Below are positions 40,113 through 46,510 of a stretch of 64,000 nt of DNA, one piece after another. The notes beneath the pieces are model-generated. The model ran no database searches, had not been told where the DNA came from, and saw only the letters and a program-made list of their open reading frames with translations. Position numbers and translations under genes: made by a program. Each line of letters opens with the position of its first letter. The stretch's first letter is position 1. Source of the stretch: Candidatus Peribacteraceae bacterium (GTDB taxonomy: Bacteria > Patescibacteriota > Gracilibacteria > Peribacterales > Peribacteraceae); contig JAQVMW010000009.1 in NCBI GenBank assembly GCA_028703445.1, forward strand, positions 1-64,000. The letters are read 5' to 3'.

Positions 40113-41270
40113 ATGGATATTTCCGCACTCCTCAAAGGCCTCGATCCCAAAAACATCACCGTCGGCGTGCTTGGAGGGCACAGTGCACTGGATGTCTGTC
40201 ACGGAGCGAAGAAGTACGGATTCAAGACGGTGTGTGTAGCACGAAAGGGAAGAGAAAAAACATACGCACAGTATTTTCGAGCTCAAAACTCAAAACTCAA
40301 AACTCAAAGCTTTCACGGCTGCATTGATGAAGTGATCCTCGTCGATAAGTTTGAGGATGTACTGAAGGGAGACGTCCAGAAGAAGCTGAAAAGTCTGAAT
40401 ACAATCTTTGTACATAATCGCTATTTCTGGGTCTATTTTTCCGATTATTCCAAGCTGGAGAATGACTTTCAGATTCCCATCTTCGGCTCACGGACATTCG
40501 TGAAGTTGGAGGAGCGTGATCAATCCTACAACCAGTATCACCTGCTCAAAGATGCGGGGATCCGCACGCCGAAAATTTTTAAGAAACCCGAAGATATCGA
40601 CCGGCCGGTGCTGGTGAAAGCGGCCGAGGCGAAGCGCGGGTACGAGCGGGCATTCTTCGTGGTCGGCGGCAAAGAAGAATGGGAACGTGAGGGAACGAAA
40701 TTGGAGAAAGAGGGCAAGGTCGGCCCGAAGTGGCGGCAAGCGACCATTGAGGAGTTCGTCGTCGGCGCACCGATCAATTTCAATTTCTTCTATTCTCCCC
40801 TCACCAAAGAACTCGAACTCCTTGGCACCGATACCAGACGTCAGACGAACTTGGACGGGTTCCTCCGCATGACGGCACCGGAGCAAACGAAGGCACTCCA
40901 CTCCGGGATTCCCTTGAAGATGATCGAGACCGGCCATATCGCCTGCACCGTGAAGGAGTCCATTCTCGAAAAAGCCTTCGACCTCGGCGAAAAATTCGTG
41001 AAGGCCACGCAGAAACTGCCGAAGTCGCTCGATCCATCGGGCAAGGGCATCATCGGTCCCTTTGCGTTGCAGGGAGCGGTGGTGGCCGATGATGGCAAAG
41101 AAGACATCGTGATTTTCGATGTGTCGCTCCGGATTCCCGGATCGCCGGGCACGTTTGCGACTCCCTATTCGCGCTATCTGTATGGTGAGGCGATGAGTGT
41201 TGGGGAGCGGATCGGTTTGGAACTACAGAGAGCAGTTGCGGAGAAAGTGCTGGAGAAAGTAGTGACGTGA
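40113..41270 (+). CDS. PurP paralogue, ATP-grasp protein
   Basis: 385 residues from the ATG at 40113 (MDISALLKGLDPKNITVGVL). It keeps the PurP frame: GGHSALDVCHGAKKYGFKTV, VARKGREKTYAQYF, FGSRTFVKLEERDQSYNQYH, DIDRPVLVKAAEAKRGYERA, NFNFFYSPLTKELELLGTDT and VSLRIPGSPGTFATPYSRYL. It resembles the second archaeal PurP-like group, whose role is less certain. Near residues 56-66 the sequence AQNSKLKTQS is encoded by three AAAACTC words (40279-40305), an apparent in-frame repeat insertion. TACACT (40097-40102) ends 10 bases before the ATG, with TTGGTT 17 bases further up, so it has its own promoter. Confidence 0.8.
   Translation: MDISALLKGLDPKNITVGVLGGHSALDVCHGAKKYGFKTVCVARKGREKTYAQYFRAQNSKLKTQSFHGCIDEVILVDKFEDVLKGDVQKKLKSLNTIFVHNRYFWVYFSDYSKLENDFQIPIFGSRTFVKLEERDQSYNQYHLLKDAGIRTPKIFKKPEDIDRPVLVKAAEAKRGYERAFFVVGGKEEWEREGTKLEKEGKVGPKWRQATIEEFVVGAPINFNFFYSPLTKELELLGTDTRRQTNLDGFLRMTAPEQTKALHSGIPLKMIETGHIACTVKESILEKAFDLGEKFVKATQKLPKSLDPSGKGIIGPFALQGAVVADDGKEDIVIFDVSLRIPGSPGTFATPYSRYLYGEAMSVGERIGLELQRAVAEKVLEKVVT
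40279..40310 (+). repeat. AAAACTC-word repeat inside the PurP paralogue
   Basis: CTCAAAACTCAAAACTCAAA and a following ACTCAAAG. The surrounding protein family has a loop here, which would tolerate the extra residues. Built like the intergenic word clusters. Confidence 0.55.
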
Positions 41271-41317
41271 TGCTTTTCATTGACGGGCAGAAAAAGACGC
41301 CGTAGCGTCGCTTTCCT

Positions 41318-41509
41318 ATGGTGAGCAGGAATGCGCTGCCGGATCTCACGCATCTGACCGATGCGGAGGTGATCGAGGAACTGCGCCGGCATGCGCAATT
41401 GACCTTCAATCAGGCACTCCGCTGCAAGCAACGCATCGACGACATGCAGGGTGAAGCATACGCAGAAGCCTTGCGCCTGGTCATGCAGTTGGAGCCTCCG
41501 GGTGAGTAG
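41318..41509 (+). CDS. Small helical protein, 63 aa
   Basis: MVSRNALPDLTHLTDAEVIE, then ELRRHAQLTFNQALRCKQRI, ending MQLEPPGE. A single helical hairpin by eye; unknown. Its end overlaps the end of the convergent 41481-41753 gene by 29 bases. Confidence 0.55.
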   Translation: MVSRNALPDLTHLTDAEVIEELRRHAQLTFNQALRCKQRIDDMQGEAYAEALRLVMQLEPPGE

Positions 41510-41753
41510 ATTGCGTGGGTGCCGATTCCGGATTGTGCTCCGCCGGAGTCAACAAGTTGCGGTATTTGTGGACGACGTCATCTATCACGCCGGGGATTCT
41601 CTCGGAGGTGGATTCCAATGCTCTCAAGAGTTCGGCATTGTTCTGCGGATTGGCCTCGATCAGTTGAAAGATCGGATTGCCGTGGCCATTCCCGCTTCTG
41701 CCCTTGAGGTCACTGATGACTGCCTGTTTCATCTGATCGAATTCAAGAGTCAT
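41481..41753 (-). CDS. Hypothetical protein, 90 aa
   Basis: MTLEFDQMKQAVISDLKGRS, then NPIFQLIEANPQNNAELLRA and IPGVIDDVVHKYRNLLTPAE with a proline/threonine-rich tail. Looks like a helical protein with a disordered end. It overlaps the plus-strand gene 41318-41509 tail to tail; both can be real. Confidence 0.5.
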   Translation of the reverse strand: MTLEFDQMKQAVISDLKGRSGNGHGNPIFQLIEANPQNNAELLRALESTSERIPGVIDDVVHKYRNLLTPAEHNPESAPTQSTHPEAPTA

Positions 41754-41916
41754 GGTGTAGAGAGAATGAAAAGAGCGGCCATGATAACGTCCAAAATACG
41801 CCGATCAAGCATTTATCCGCTTTGAAAGCGACAGGTTGGACATTCAAGTCCTCCTTGAGCGAAGAAGGCGGGCAGGGGGATGTCAGGTTTGATTTGCTTA
41901 ACTGAACGCGTGGCGT
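41754..41916. other. Gap before the TrmH segment, no gene seen
   Basis: Contains ATCCGCTTTGAAAGCGACAG and other short imperfect hairpins but no supported gene. Confidence 0.4.
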
Positions 41917-41970
41917 AGGTGAAGCGACTGGAACCTCTCGGGTCTTCAGAACTTTGTACCTCTTGGCCTA
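41917..41970. repeat. 54-bp direct repeat, left copy
   Basis: AGGTGAAGCGACTGGAACCT CTCGGGTCTTCAGAACTTTG and a further 14 bases. About 46 of 54 positions match 43053-43106 in the same orientation. The last three bases are the stop codon of the TrmH gene. Confidence 0.8.
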
Positions 41971-42504
41971 ACGCTTTGTCATTTGTGAGAGTTCGTAGAG
42001 CAGAACACTTGCCGTTGAAGCAACATTCAATGAGTTGGTCATGCCATAAATGGGCAGAGAAACAATGGAGTCAGCCAAACCCAATATTTCCGGTGACACA
42101 CCGTCATATTCTCGTCCGAGTATGAGACAAACCGGGAACGAAGGGCAGATTTTCTTGTAATCGATGCTTTCTGCTGTGAGTTCAGCACACAGTATGAATA
42201 CGCCAGCCTCTTTGAGCCCTCGTACCGTTTCTACTGCTGATTTGCGATATTCCCAAGGAACCCACCGTTCAGTGCCTCGCGAAGTTGTTTTAAGTTTGTG
42301 ATTAGGCGGTATGATTGTTTGTCCACAGATATACACTTTCGTAATGAGTAGGGCATCAGCTAATCGGAAAATAGATCCCACATTGTATGCTGATTTTAGA
42401 CTATCTAATACAATGTAAATTGGTGCTCTTATTACTTGGGAGAATGAATTTCTATCAGTCTTATTTTTCCGTAATTCGCCTTTGCTGGATGCTTCTTTCA
42501 CCAA
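41968..42504 (-). CDS. TrmH/SpoU-family RNA 2'-O-methyltransferase
   Basis: 178 residues with the three SPOUT motifs: SAYNVGSIFRLADALLI (motif 1), VCLILGREYDGVSPEIL (motif 2) and LPIYGMTNSLNVASTASVLL (motif 3), the deep-knot SAM site. It methylates a ribose in tRNA or rRNA; the target is not predictable. Shorter than RlmB because it has no N-terminal substrate domain. The gene and its flanks are visibly AT-richer than neighbours and lie between 54-bp direct repeats, suggesting acquisition. Confidence 0.88.
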   Translation of the reverse strand: MVKEASSKGELRKNKTDRNSFSQVIRAPIYIVLDSLKSAYNVGSIFRLADALLITKVYICGQTIIPPNHKLKTTSRGTERWVPWEYRKSAVETVRGLKEAGVFILCAELTAESIDYKKICPSFPVCLILGREYDGVSPEILGLADSIVSLPIYGMTNSLNVASTASVLLYELSQMTKR

Positions 42505-42738
42505 CTCATACTAGACCAGTCTTGGAGACAAGACAGCAGTTAGCATTTCGCTTGAAAAAGATTGACGAATTAAGATTTAAGTATAAAATATGCTAGTCTG
42601 AGGTATGATCATTGACATCAAGGCAGACCAATTCTTTTTCTTGAAAGGAGGACAATTTCGGCAAGAAAGCGATGTGTCCAACTTGTGTTGGATATGCAAT
42701 GCCACACACTGAACTCTTTATGAAAGTGGTGAATTCAA
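42505..42738 (+). other. AT-rich leader region with a promoter
   Basis: TTGACG (about 42563-42568), 16-base spacer, TAAAAT, then a strong AAAGGAGG (about 42643-42650) with no ATG at normal distance. An overlapping frame from 42672 begins MCPTCVGYAMPHTELF and could be a short zinc-knuckle peptide or chance. Much of this stretch appears non-coding. Confidence 0.4.
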
Positions 42739-42930
42739 ATGAACGAAGAACGCGCTGTCGACAGCCACCGCGATACGATTCGAGAACACATCGAAAAGTA
42801 CAAGCGGTACGAAGGTTCGGAGAAGAATACTGCACTGAGCACAATCGAGAATGCTCAGCAGCAGATCAGCGACATCCGTCGCCGCAAGTCGAGCATTCCC
42901 AGCAGTTGGGAGGATGATTGGCGTCCGTAA
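42739..42930 (+). CDS. Hypothetical protein, 63 aa
   Basis: MNEERAVDSHRDTIREHIEK, then YKRYEGSEKNTALSTIENAQ and RRKSSIPSSWEDDWRP. Charged and helical, with a tryptophan-rich end. Its upstream frame is closed by a stop, which supports this ATG. Lies inside the region bounded by the direct repeats. Confidence 0.5.
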   Translation: MNEERAVDSHRDTIREHIEKYKRYEGSEKNTALSTIENAQQQISDIRRRKSSIPSSWEDDWRP

Positions 42931-43052
42931 AGTCTCCCTCTGGCCTTCCTAAGCATTGATCGGATCTCAGGCACTCGCCCTGCACGCATTCGTGTGTAGG
43001 GCATAATAACTCTAACCTTTTCTTTTACTGCATTTTCTGAAGTTCATGACGA

Positions 43053-43106
43053 AGGTGAAGCGACTCAAGCCTCTCGGGTCCTCAGAACTTTGTGTCTATT
43101 GGTCTA
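43053..43106. repeat. 54-bp direct repeat, right copy
   Basis: AGGTGAAGCGACTCAAGCCT CTCGGGTCCTCAGAACTTTG and a further 14 bases, about 46 of 54 identical to 41917-41970. It lies just past the 3' end of the broken tRNA on the minus strand. Confidence 0.8.
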
Positions 43107-43136
43107 GGTGTCGGGTTGCCCAATACGGGCACGTAA

Positions 43137-43333
43137 TGGTGGAGCTGAGGAGATTCGAACTCCTGACCCACTGCTTGCAACCCCGCACCTTCTTGTTCAC
43201 GATTGAAGTGTGATGGTGGAGCATGCCGGATTCGAACCGGCGACCTTCTGGTTGCAAACCAGACGCTCTACCAACTGAGCTAATGCCCCGACAATGGTAA
43301 AGAAGGTGCGGGGCTACCAACTGCTACAGCCCC
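43137..43333 (-). pseudogene. tRNA-Ala-like gene split in two around an intact tRNA-Ala
   Basis: On the minus strand a 5' half GGGGCTGTAGCAGTTGGTAG begins at 43333, and a 3' half TTGCAAGCAGTGGGTC, T arm AGGAG-TTCGAAT-CTCCT, CAGCTCC-A-CCA ends at 43137. The outer seven bases (GGGGCTG/CAGCTCC) pair as an acceptor stem with one G-U. Between them are exact 14-bp inverted arms CCCCGCACCTTCTT (43300-43313 on the minus strand) and AAGAAGGTGCGGGG (43181-43194), with a complete tRNA-Ala in the loop. The 5' anticodon strand is missing, so as it stands this is a decayed tRNA unless processed in an unusual way. Confidence 0.65.
43214..43289 (-). tRNA. tRNA-Ala (TGC)
   Basis: Acceptor GGGGCAT/ATGCTCC (one G-U), D arm TAGCTCAGTTGGTAGAGC, anticodon arm TCTGG-TTTGCAA-CCAGA with anticodon TGC, T arm GCCGG-TTCGAAT-CCGGC, discriminator A and an encoded CCA. 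Complete and canonical although it sits inside the split tRNA-like element. Confidence 0.96.
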
Positions 43334-43437
43334 ATGTGCCGTATAGTACTGGAACGGCGAAGCTCTGCACAGATGACGGAAGACGAAGTTGGAGAAAAGC
43401 GTATTGGCATGCTGTTTCTGGTTTATGCTCTCCGTTT

Positions 43438-43695
43438 TTAGGGCATATCCAGCAAGGTGTCCCTCGAGGAGGTCGGCAGAAGCCAGCGAACAGGCGTCAG
43501 AAAAAAGTCGAGCGTCCCCGTGAGCGCGGCTACAGAGAAGAAGAAGATGAAGATGGCCGTGATGATAATCACGTTGTACACGCCTCCCAGATTATCCATC
43601 CATTCCGCTGCGCCGATCATTTCCGCTGCGCGCTCGCGGTAAATGATCAGGGCGATGGAGGATACGATGCCGACGAAGCCGAGAAAGGTGGTCAT
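43438..43695 (-). CDS. Small membrane protein, 85 aa, next to thioredoxin
   Basis: MTTFLGFVGIVSSIALIIYR is the first span, a short basic/acidic loop (ERAAEMIGAAEWMDN) follows, then VIIITAIFIFFFSVAALTG as the second span and a C-terminal LDFFLTPVRWLLPTSS. Starts 7 bases after the trxA stop, so co-transcribed. Possibly a membrane partner for thioredoxin; no family recognised. Confidence 0.7.
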   Translation of the reverse strand: MTTFLGFVGIVSSIALIIYRERAAEMIGAAEWMDNLGGVYNVIIITAIFIFFFSVAALTGTLDFFLTPVRWLLPTSSRDTLLDMP

Positions 43696-43701
43696 GGCGT
43701 T

Positions 43702-44022
43702 TTAGGCAATAGCGCGGTCAATTTCCTGCTTCACACTCTCTTTTGGCTTGGCGCCGATGAAGGAAGACAGAGGCTTACCTTCCTTGAAGAGGATGAAGGT
43801 GGGGATGCTCATGATATTGAACTGGCCGGGGGTTTCGGGATTCTCATCCACGTTCACTTTCACGATTTTCACTCTGCCTTCGTACTCTGTGGAAAGCTCG
43901 TCCACGATCGGTGCCATCATCTTGCAGGGTCCGCACCACGGCGCCCAAAAATCCACGAGCACGGGGAGTGGCGACTCGAGCACTTCGGTCTGGAAATTCG
44001 CGTCGGTGACGGAAGAGGCCAT
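43702..44022 (-). CDS. trxA: Thioredoxin
   Basis: 106 residues, classic thioredoxin: VLVDFWAPWCGPCKMMAPIV with catalytic C30 and C33, DENPETPGQFNIMSIPTFIL with the cis-proline, and a C-terminal helix. General cytoplasmic disulfide reductase; it could feed electrons to the membrane fusion protein at 37131. TTAGGG-like words lie just upstream (44023-44054). Confidence 0.97.
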   Translation of the reverse strand: MASSVTDANFQTEVLESPLPVLVDFWAPWCGPCKMMAPIVDELSTEYEGRVKIVKVNVDENPETPGQFNIMSIPTFILFKEGKPLSSFIGAKPKESVKQEIDRAIA

Positions 44023-44054
44023 GGTAAGGGTTAGGGTTAGGAATAGGATGTGGG
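44023..44054. repeat. TTAGGG-like words upstream of trxA
   Basis: GGTAAGGGTTAGGGTTAGGA followed by ATAGGATG, one of the gene-border word clusters. Confidence 0.6.
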
Positions 44055-44119
44055 AAGGATAGCGGAAAAATTACAAATATAAACTTTTACCGACAACTTT
44101 TCATTTTCAATGATCCATT

Positions 44120-44359
44120 TCATTGGATGGTTGCTGCAGGGGTCCGGGCAGCGAGGACGGCCTGTCCTGCTTGGGTGAGATAAAACGCCATGTCACAATC
44201 GGCGCATGTGACGCAACGACAGCGATACCCGATTTTGCCGGCTTCTGCATTGATAACGACCGCAGGTGTCTTGAACTCCTCGCCATCTTTTATGCCCTGT
44301 TGTTCCAGCGCTGCAACCTGATCGAGTGCATTTTGCACGGCATCAAAATTCAATACCAT
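44120..44359 (-). CDS. Small cysteine-containing protein, 79 aa
   Basis: MVLNFDAVQNALDQVAALEQ, then FKTPAVVINAEAGKIGYRCR followed by CVTCADCDMAFYLTQAGQ. The CxCxxCxxC cluster suggests a metal site. Unknown family; lies alone between trxA and pgi. Confidence 0.55.
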   Translation of the reverse strand: MVLNFDAVQNALDQVAALEQQGIKDGEEFKTPAVVINAEAGKIGYRCRCVTCADCDMAFYLTQAGQAVLAARTPAATIQ

Positions 44360-44420
44360 ATGTATAAAGAAAAAATAGGGAGGGAATCTATACCTATTTT
44401 TCGGTGGAATCCACAGCGAA

Positions 44421-45707
44421 TCACGCCTCTGTCCGGCCTTTCGTCAGAATGTCTTTGGTGATCTTCTTGCCGATCTCCACGGCGGGTTGTCCGTAGGGAT
44501 CCAGGCGGTAGAGCTTGCCGAGGAAAATCACTTCGGCGAGGAGAAGGAAGAAGAGCTGCCCCAGGTGGCGCTCATCCAATCGTGGGAGCGTGATGGTTGC
44601 GTGCGGGCGCTTGGCGGACGTGAGAGCGGAGGATGTTCCGGCGAAGCAGGCATCGAGCAGCTGGCCAAAGGTCTTTCCCTGAAGGTACGCGAAGGGTTCC
44701 GGCAGGTGCTCGGGCAGATGCACGCGCGATTTTTCCTCCTCACGGATGAAGAGGTGCCACTGCATCCTCGGGCCGGCCATCCACTGCTGCAGGAGCGAGT
44801 GCTGATCCTGCGTGCCGATGGCGGCGGCGGGAATGGGGTTCTTCGTCTCGGTCTTGCCCAGACTCTCGGCGATGAGCTGCTGGTCCCACCGCGCGATGGA
44901 GGCGAGGCGAGAGCTATAGGGCATGATCACGCGCACGCAGTACCCCCGCTTGAAGTCGAGCAGGTACTGAACCGCGGCGAGGAGCGCGGCGGGATTTTCG
45001 TCAATTGATGTGTTCTGGCAGAGCGTATCTATTTCTTTCGCTCCTCGGACGAAGCTTCCGATATTAGCATCGAGGAGAGCCAAGGGGAGCAGCCCCACGG
45101 GCGTGAAGATCGAGAAGCGGCCACCCACATCCGCCGGAATCGCGAGCATGCGGATGTCCTCTTCGAGGCAGAAGCTCCTCAGGGGTCCTCCAAAGGGATC
45201 CGTGATGGCAATCGTGAAACGAGCTGCGTTATTCCCACGAGCCGCTTTCATCTTTTCGTAGCAGGTGAAGAAGAGACTCATCGGCTCCAAGGTCGAACCG
45301 GATTTGCTGGCCACGACGAGCAGCGCGGAACGCCAGTCGACGATCTTGAGGACGGTCTCGACGAAAGAGGGATCGATGGAATCGAGCACGATGAACTCCA
45401 CTGTTTCGGGTGTTTCGAACACTTCCTGAATTACTTTGGGACCGAGACCCGATCCACCGATGCCCACCCAGATGACGGTGCGGATGCGCTCGGCTTTCGC
45501 CCAGACGGCAACTTCCTTCACGGCTTCGAGTGTATTTTTGTCGTAGGGGGTCATGGCCCATGTGTGCTGGCCTTTCTCGCGTTCCTTAAGCCACTCCTGC
45601 ACGTAGCGTCTGATACCGGTGCGCAAGGCGCTCAGTTCCTGATCGGGGACGCCGAAGGAAGGCGTGATGGCCTTGGCGAGTGCCTGTGAGACGGAGAGAT
45701 CCAGCAA
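44421..45707 (-). CDS. pgi: Glucose-6-phosphate isomerase
   Basis: 428 residues, the compact bacterial form. Two SIS-type halves: VIWVGIGGSGLGPKVIQEVF, LLVVASKSGSTLEPMSLFFT, ADVGGRFSIFTPVGLLPLAL, AAIGTQDQHSLLQQWMAGPR and DPYGQPAVEIGKKITKDIL, covering the phosphate loop, catalytic glutamate/histidine region and C-terminal lysine. Interconverts glucose-6-P and fructose-6-P in glycolysis. TTAGGG-like words occupy the 30 bases between it and ruvA, and the two may share a transcript. Confidence 0.95.
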   Translation of the reverse strand: MLDLSVSQALAKAITPSFGVPDQELSALRTGIRRYVQEWLKEREKGQHTWAMTPYDKNTLEAVKEVAVWAKAERIRTVIWVGIGGSGLGPKVIQEVFETPETVEFIVLDSIDPSFVETVLKIVDWRSALLVVASKSGSTLEPMSLFFTCYEKMKAARGNNAARFTIAITDPFGGPLRSFCLEEDIRMLAIPADVGGRFSIFTPVGLLPLALLDANIGSFVRGAKEIDTLCQNTSIDENPAALLAAVQYLLDFKRGYCVRVIMPYSSRLASIARWDQQLIAESLGKTETKNPIPAAAIGTQDQHSLLQQWMAGPRMQWHLFIREEEKSRVHLPEHLPEPFAYLQGKTFGQLLDACFAGTSSALTSAKRPHATITLPRLDERHLGQLFFLLLAEVIFLGKLYRLDPYGQPAVEIGKKITKDILTKGRTEA

Positions 45708-45737
45708 GGGAGTAGGGAGTGGAGTAGGGTTAGGGAA
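45708..45737. repeat. TTAGGG-like words between ruvA and pgi
   Basis: GGGAGTAGGGAGTGGAGTAG followed by GGTTAGGG. Confidence 0.6.
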
Positions 45738-46316
45738 TCAGAGGGAGCGAAGCGCCGCGGCCACGCGGTCTTCGGTTGTTGCAAGATCCAGGGGCAGGGA
45801 TTTGAGTGCGTGGGCGATGGTTGGAGCGTCGTAGCCCAGCGTTTCCAGTGCGGCGACTGCGTCGAGGTCGAGGGACGGGTGTGCAGAATGAGATCCGGTT
45901 TCCTCGAAGAGCGCGGGGAGTTTCTCCGCGAGGGATTTCAGTTCCAGAAGGAGCTTCTCGGCCGTTTTCTTGCCGATTCCTTTGATCGACGTGAGTTGCG
46001 TGGAATCCTGTTCCCGAATGGCCAGAGAGATGAGACTACGCGGGACGCTGCAGATCTCGAGTGCCGTGCGCGGTCCGATGCCTGGAACACCGAGGAGCTC
46101 ATTGAAGAGCGTACGACTGTGTTGTGAAAGGAAGCCGAAGAGATCGAAGCGATCTTCCCGCACGAATGTCGAAATCCAGAGCTTCGCCACAACTCCTTCT
46201 TCCAGTTGTTCCCAGACATCAAGCGGTACGAGCGCGCGGTAACCCACCCCGTTCACGTCCACGGTGACTTCGCCGGGGCGGTGCCGCGTCACGGTTCCGT
46301 GAAGGTGGGCAATCAT
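45738..46316 (-). CDS. ruvA: Holliday junction branch migration protein RuvA
   Basis: 192 residues: OB-fold domain (MIAHLHGTVTRHRPGEVTVD; GYRALVPLDVWEQLEEG), helix-hairpin-helix region (LLGVPGIGPRTALEICSV; LTSIKGIGKKTAEKLLLELK) and the C-terminal RuvB-contacting domain (VAALETLGYDAPTIAHALKS). It holds Holliday junctions for RuvB. ruvB and ruvC are not in the window. TACACT (46325-46330) ends eight bases before the ATG. Confidence 0.96.
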   Translation of the reverse strand: MIAHLHGTVTRHRPGEVTVDVNGVGYRALVPLDVWEQLEEGVVAKLWISTFVREDRFDLFGFLSQHSRTLFNELLGVPGIGPRTALEICSVPRSLISLAIREQDSTQLTSIKGIGKKTAEKLLLELKSLAEKLPALFEETGSHSAHPSLDLDAVAALETLGYDAPTIAHALKSLPLDLATTEDRVAAALRSL

Positions 46317-46384
46317 AGGAAGGGAGTGTAGCAGAAGATTATGTGATCGTGCAGCACAACGTACTTAACACATGCTACTGAGGT

Positions 46385-46494
46385 GGAGTGAAATAATTGT
46401 CCATTGGCGATTTGGCAATGGTCGATAGATTATTGTTTTCCACATGAGATTGCCAATGGGAATATCGCCAATCGCCAATCGGAGCATTTTCCGC
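46385..46494. repeat. ATTGGCGAT/TTGCCAAT word cluster
   Basis: ATTGGCGATTTGGCAATGG upstream and GATTGCCAATGGG plus ATCGCCAATCGCCAATCGG downstream, imperfect inverted arms around ATTATTGTTTTCCACATGA. The promoter -10 box of the M23 gene lies at its right edge. Confidence 0.6.
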
Positions 46495-46510
46495 TATAAT
46501 GAGAGGGAAA

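Noticed and set aside
42672-42917. Frame MCPTCVGYAMPHTELF... as the real gene instead of 42739-42930
   Set aside because: The start has a zinc-knuckle look, but after about 20 residues it becomes an out-of-frame reading of the better-looking 63-residue gene. A short leader peptide or frameshift remains possible.
43096-43320. Minus-strand frame reading ISSVGRASGLQPEGRRFESG
   Set aside because: This is the familiar artificial translation of a tRNA; the locus is tRNA-Ala and the split tRNA-like element.
43137-43333. tmRNA (a tRNA-like end with a long internal loop)
   Set aside because: The 5' end lacks the conserved tmRNA D-loop sequence, there is no tag frame, and the loop contains a canonical tRNA-Ala.
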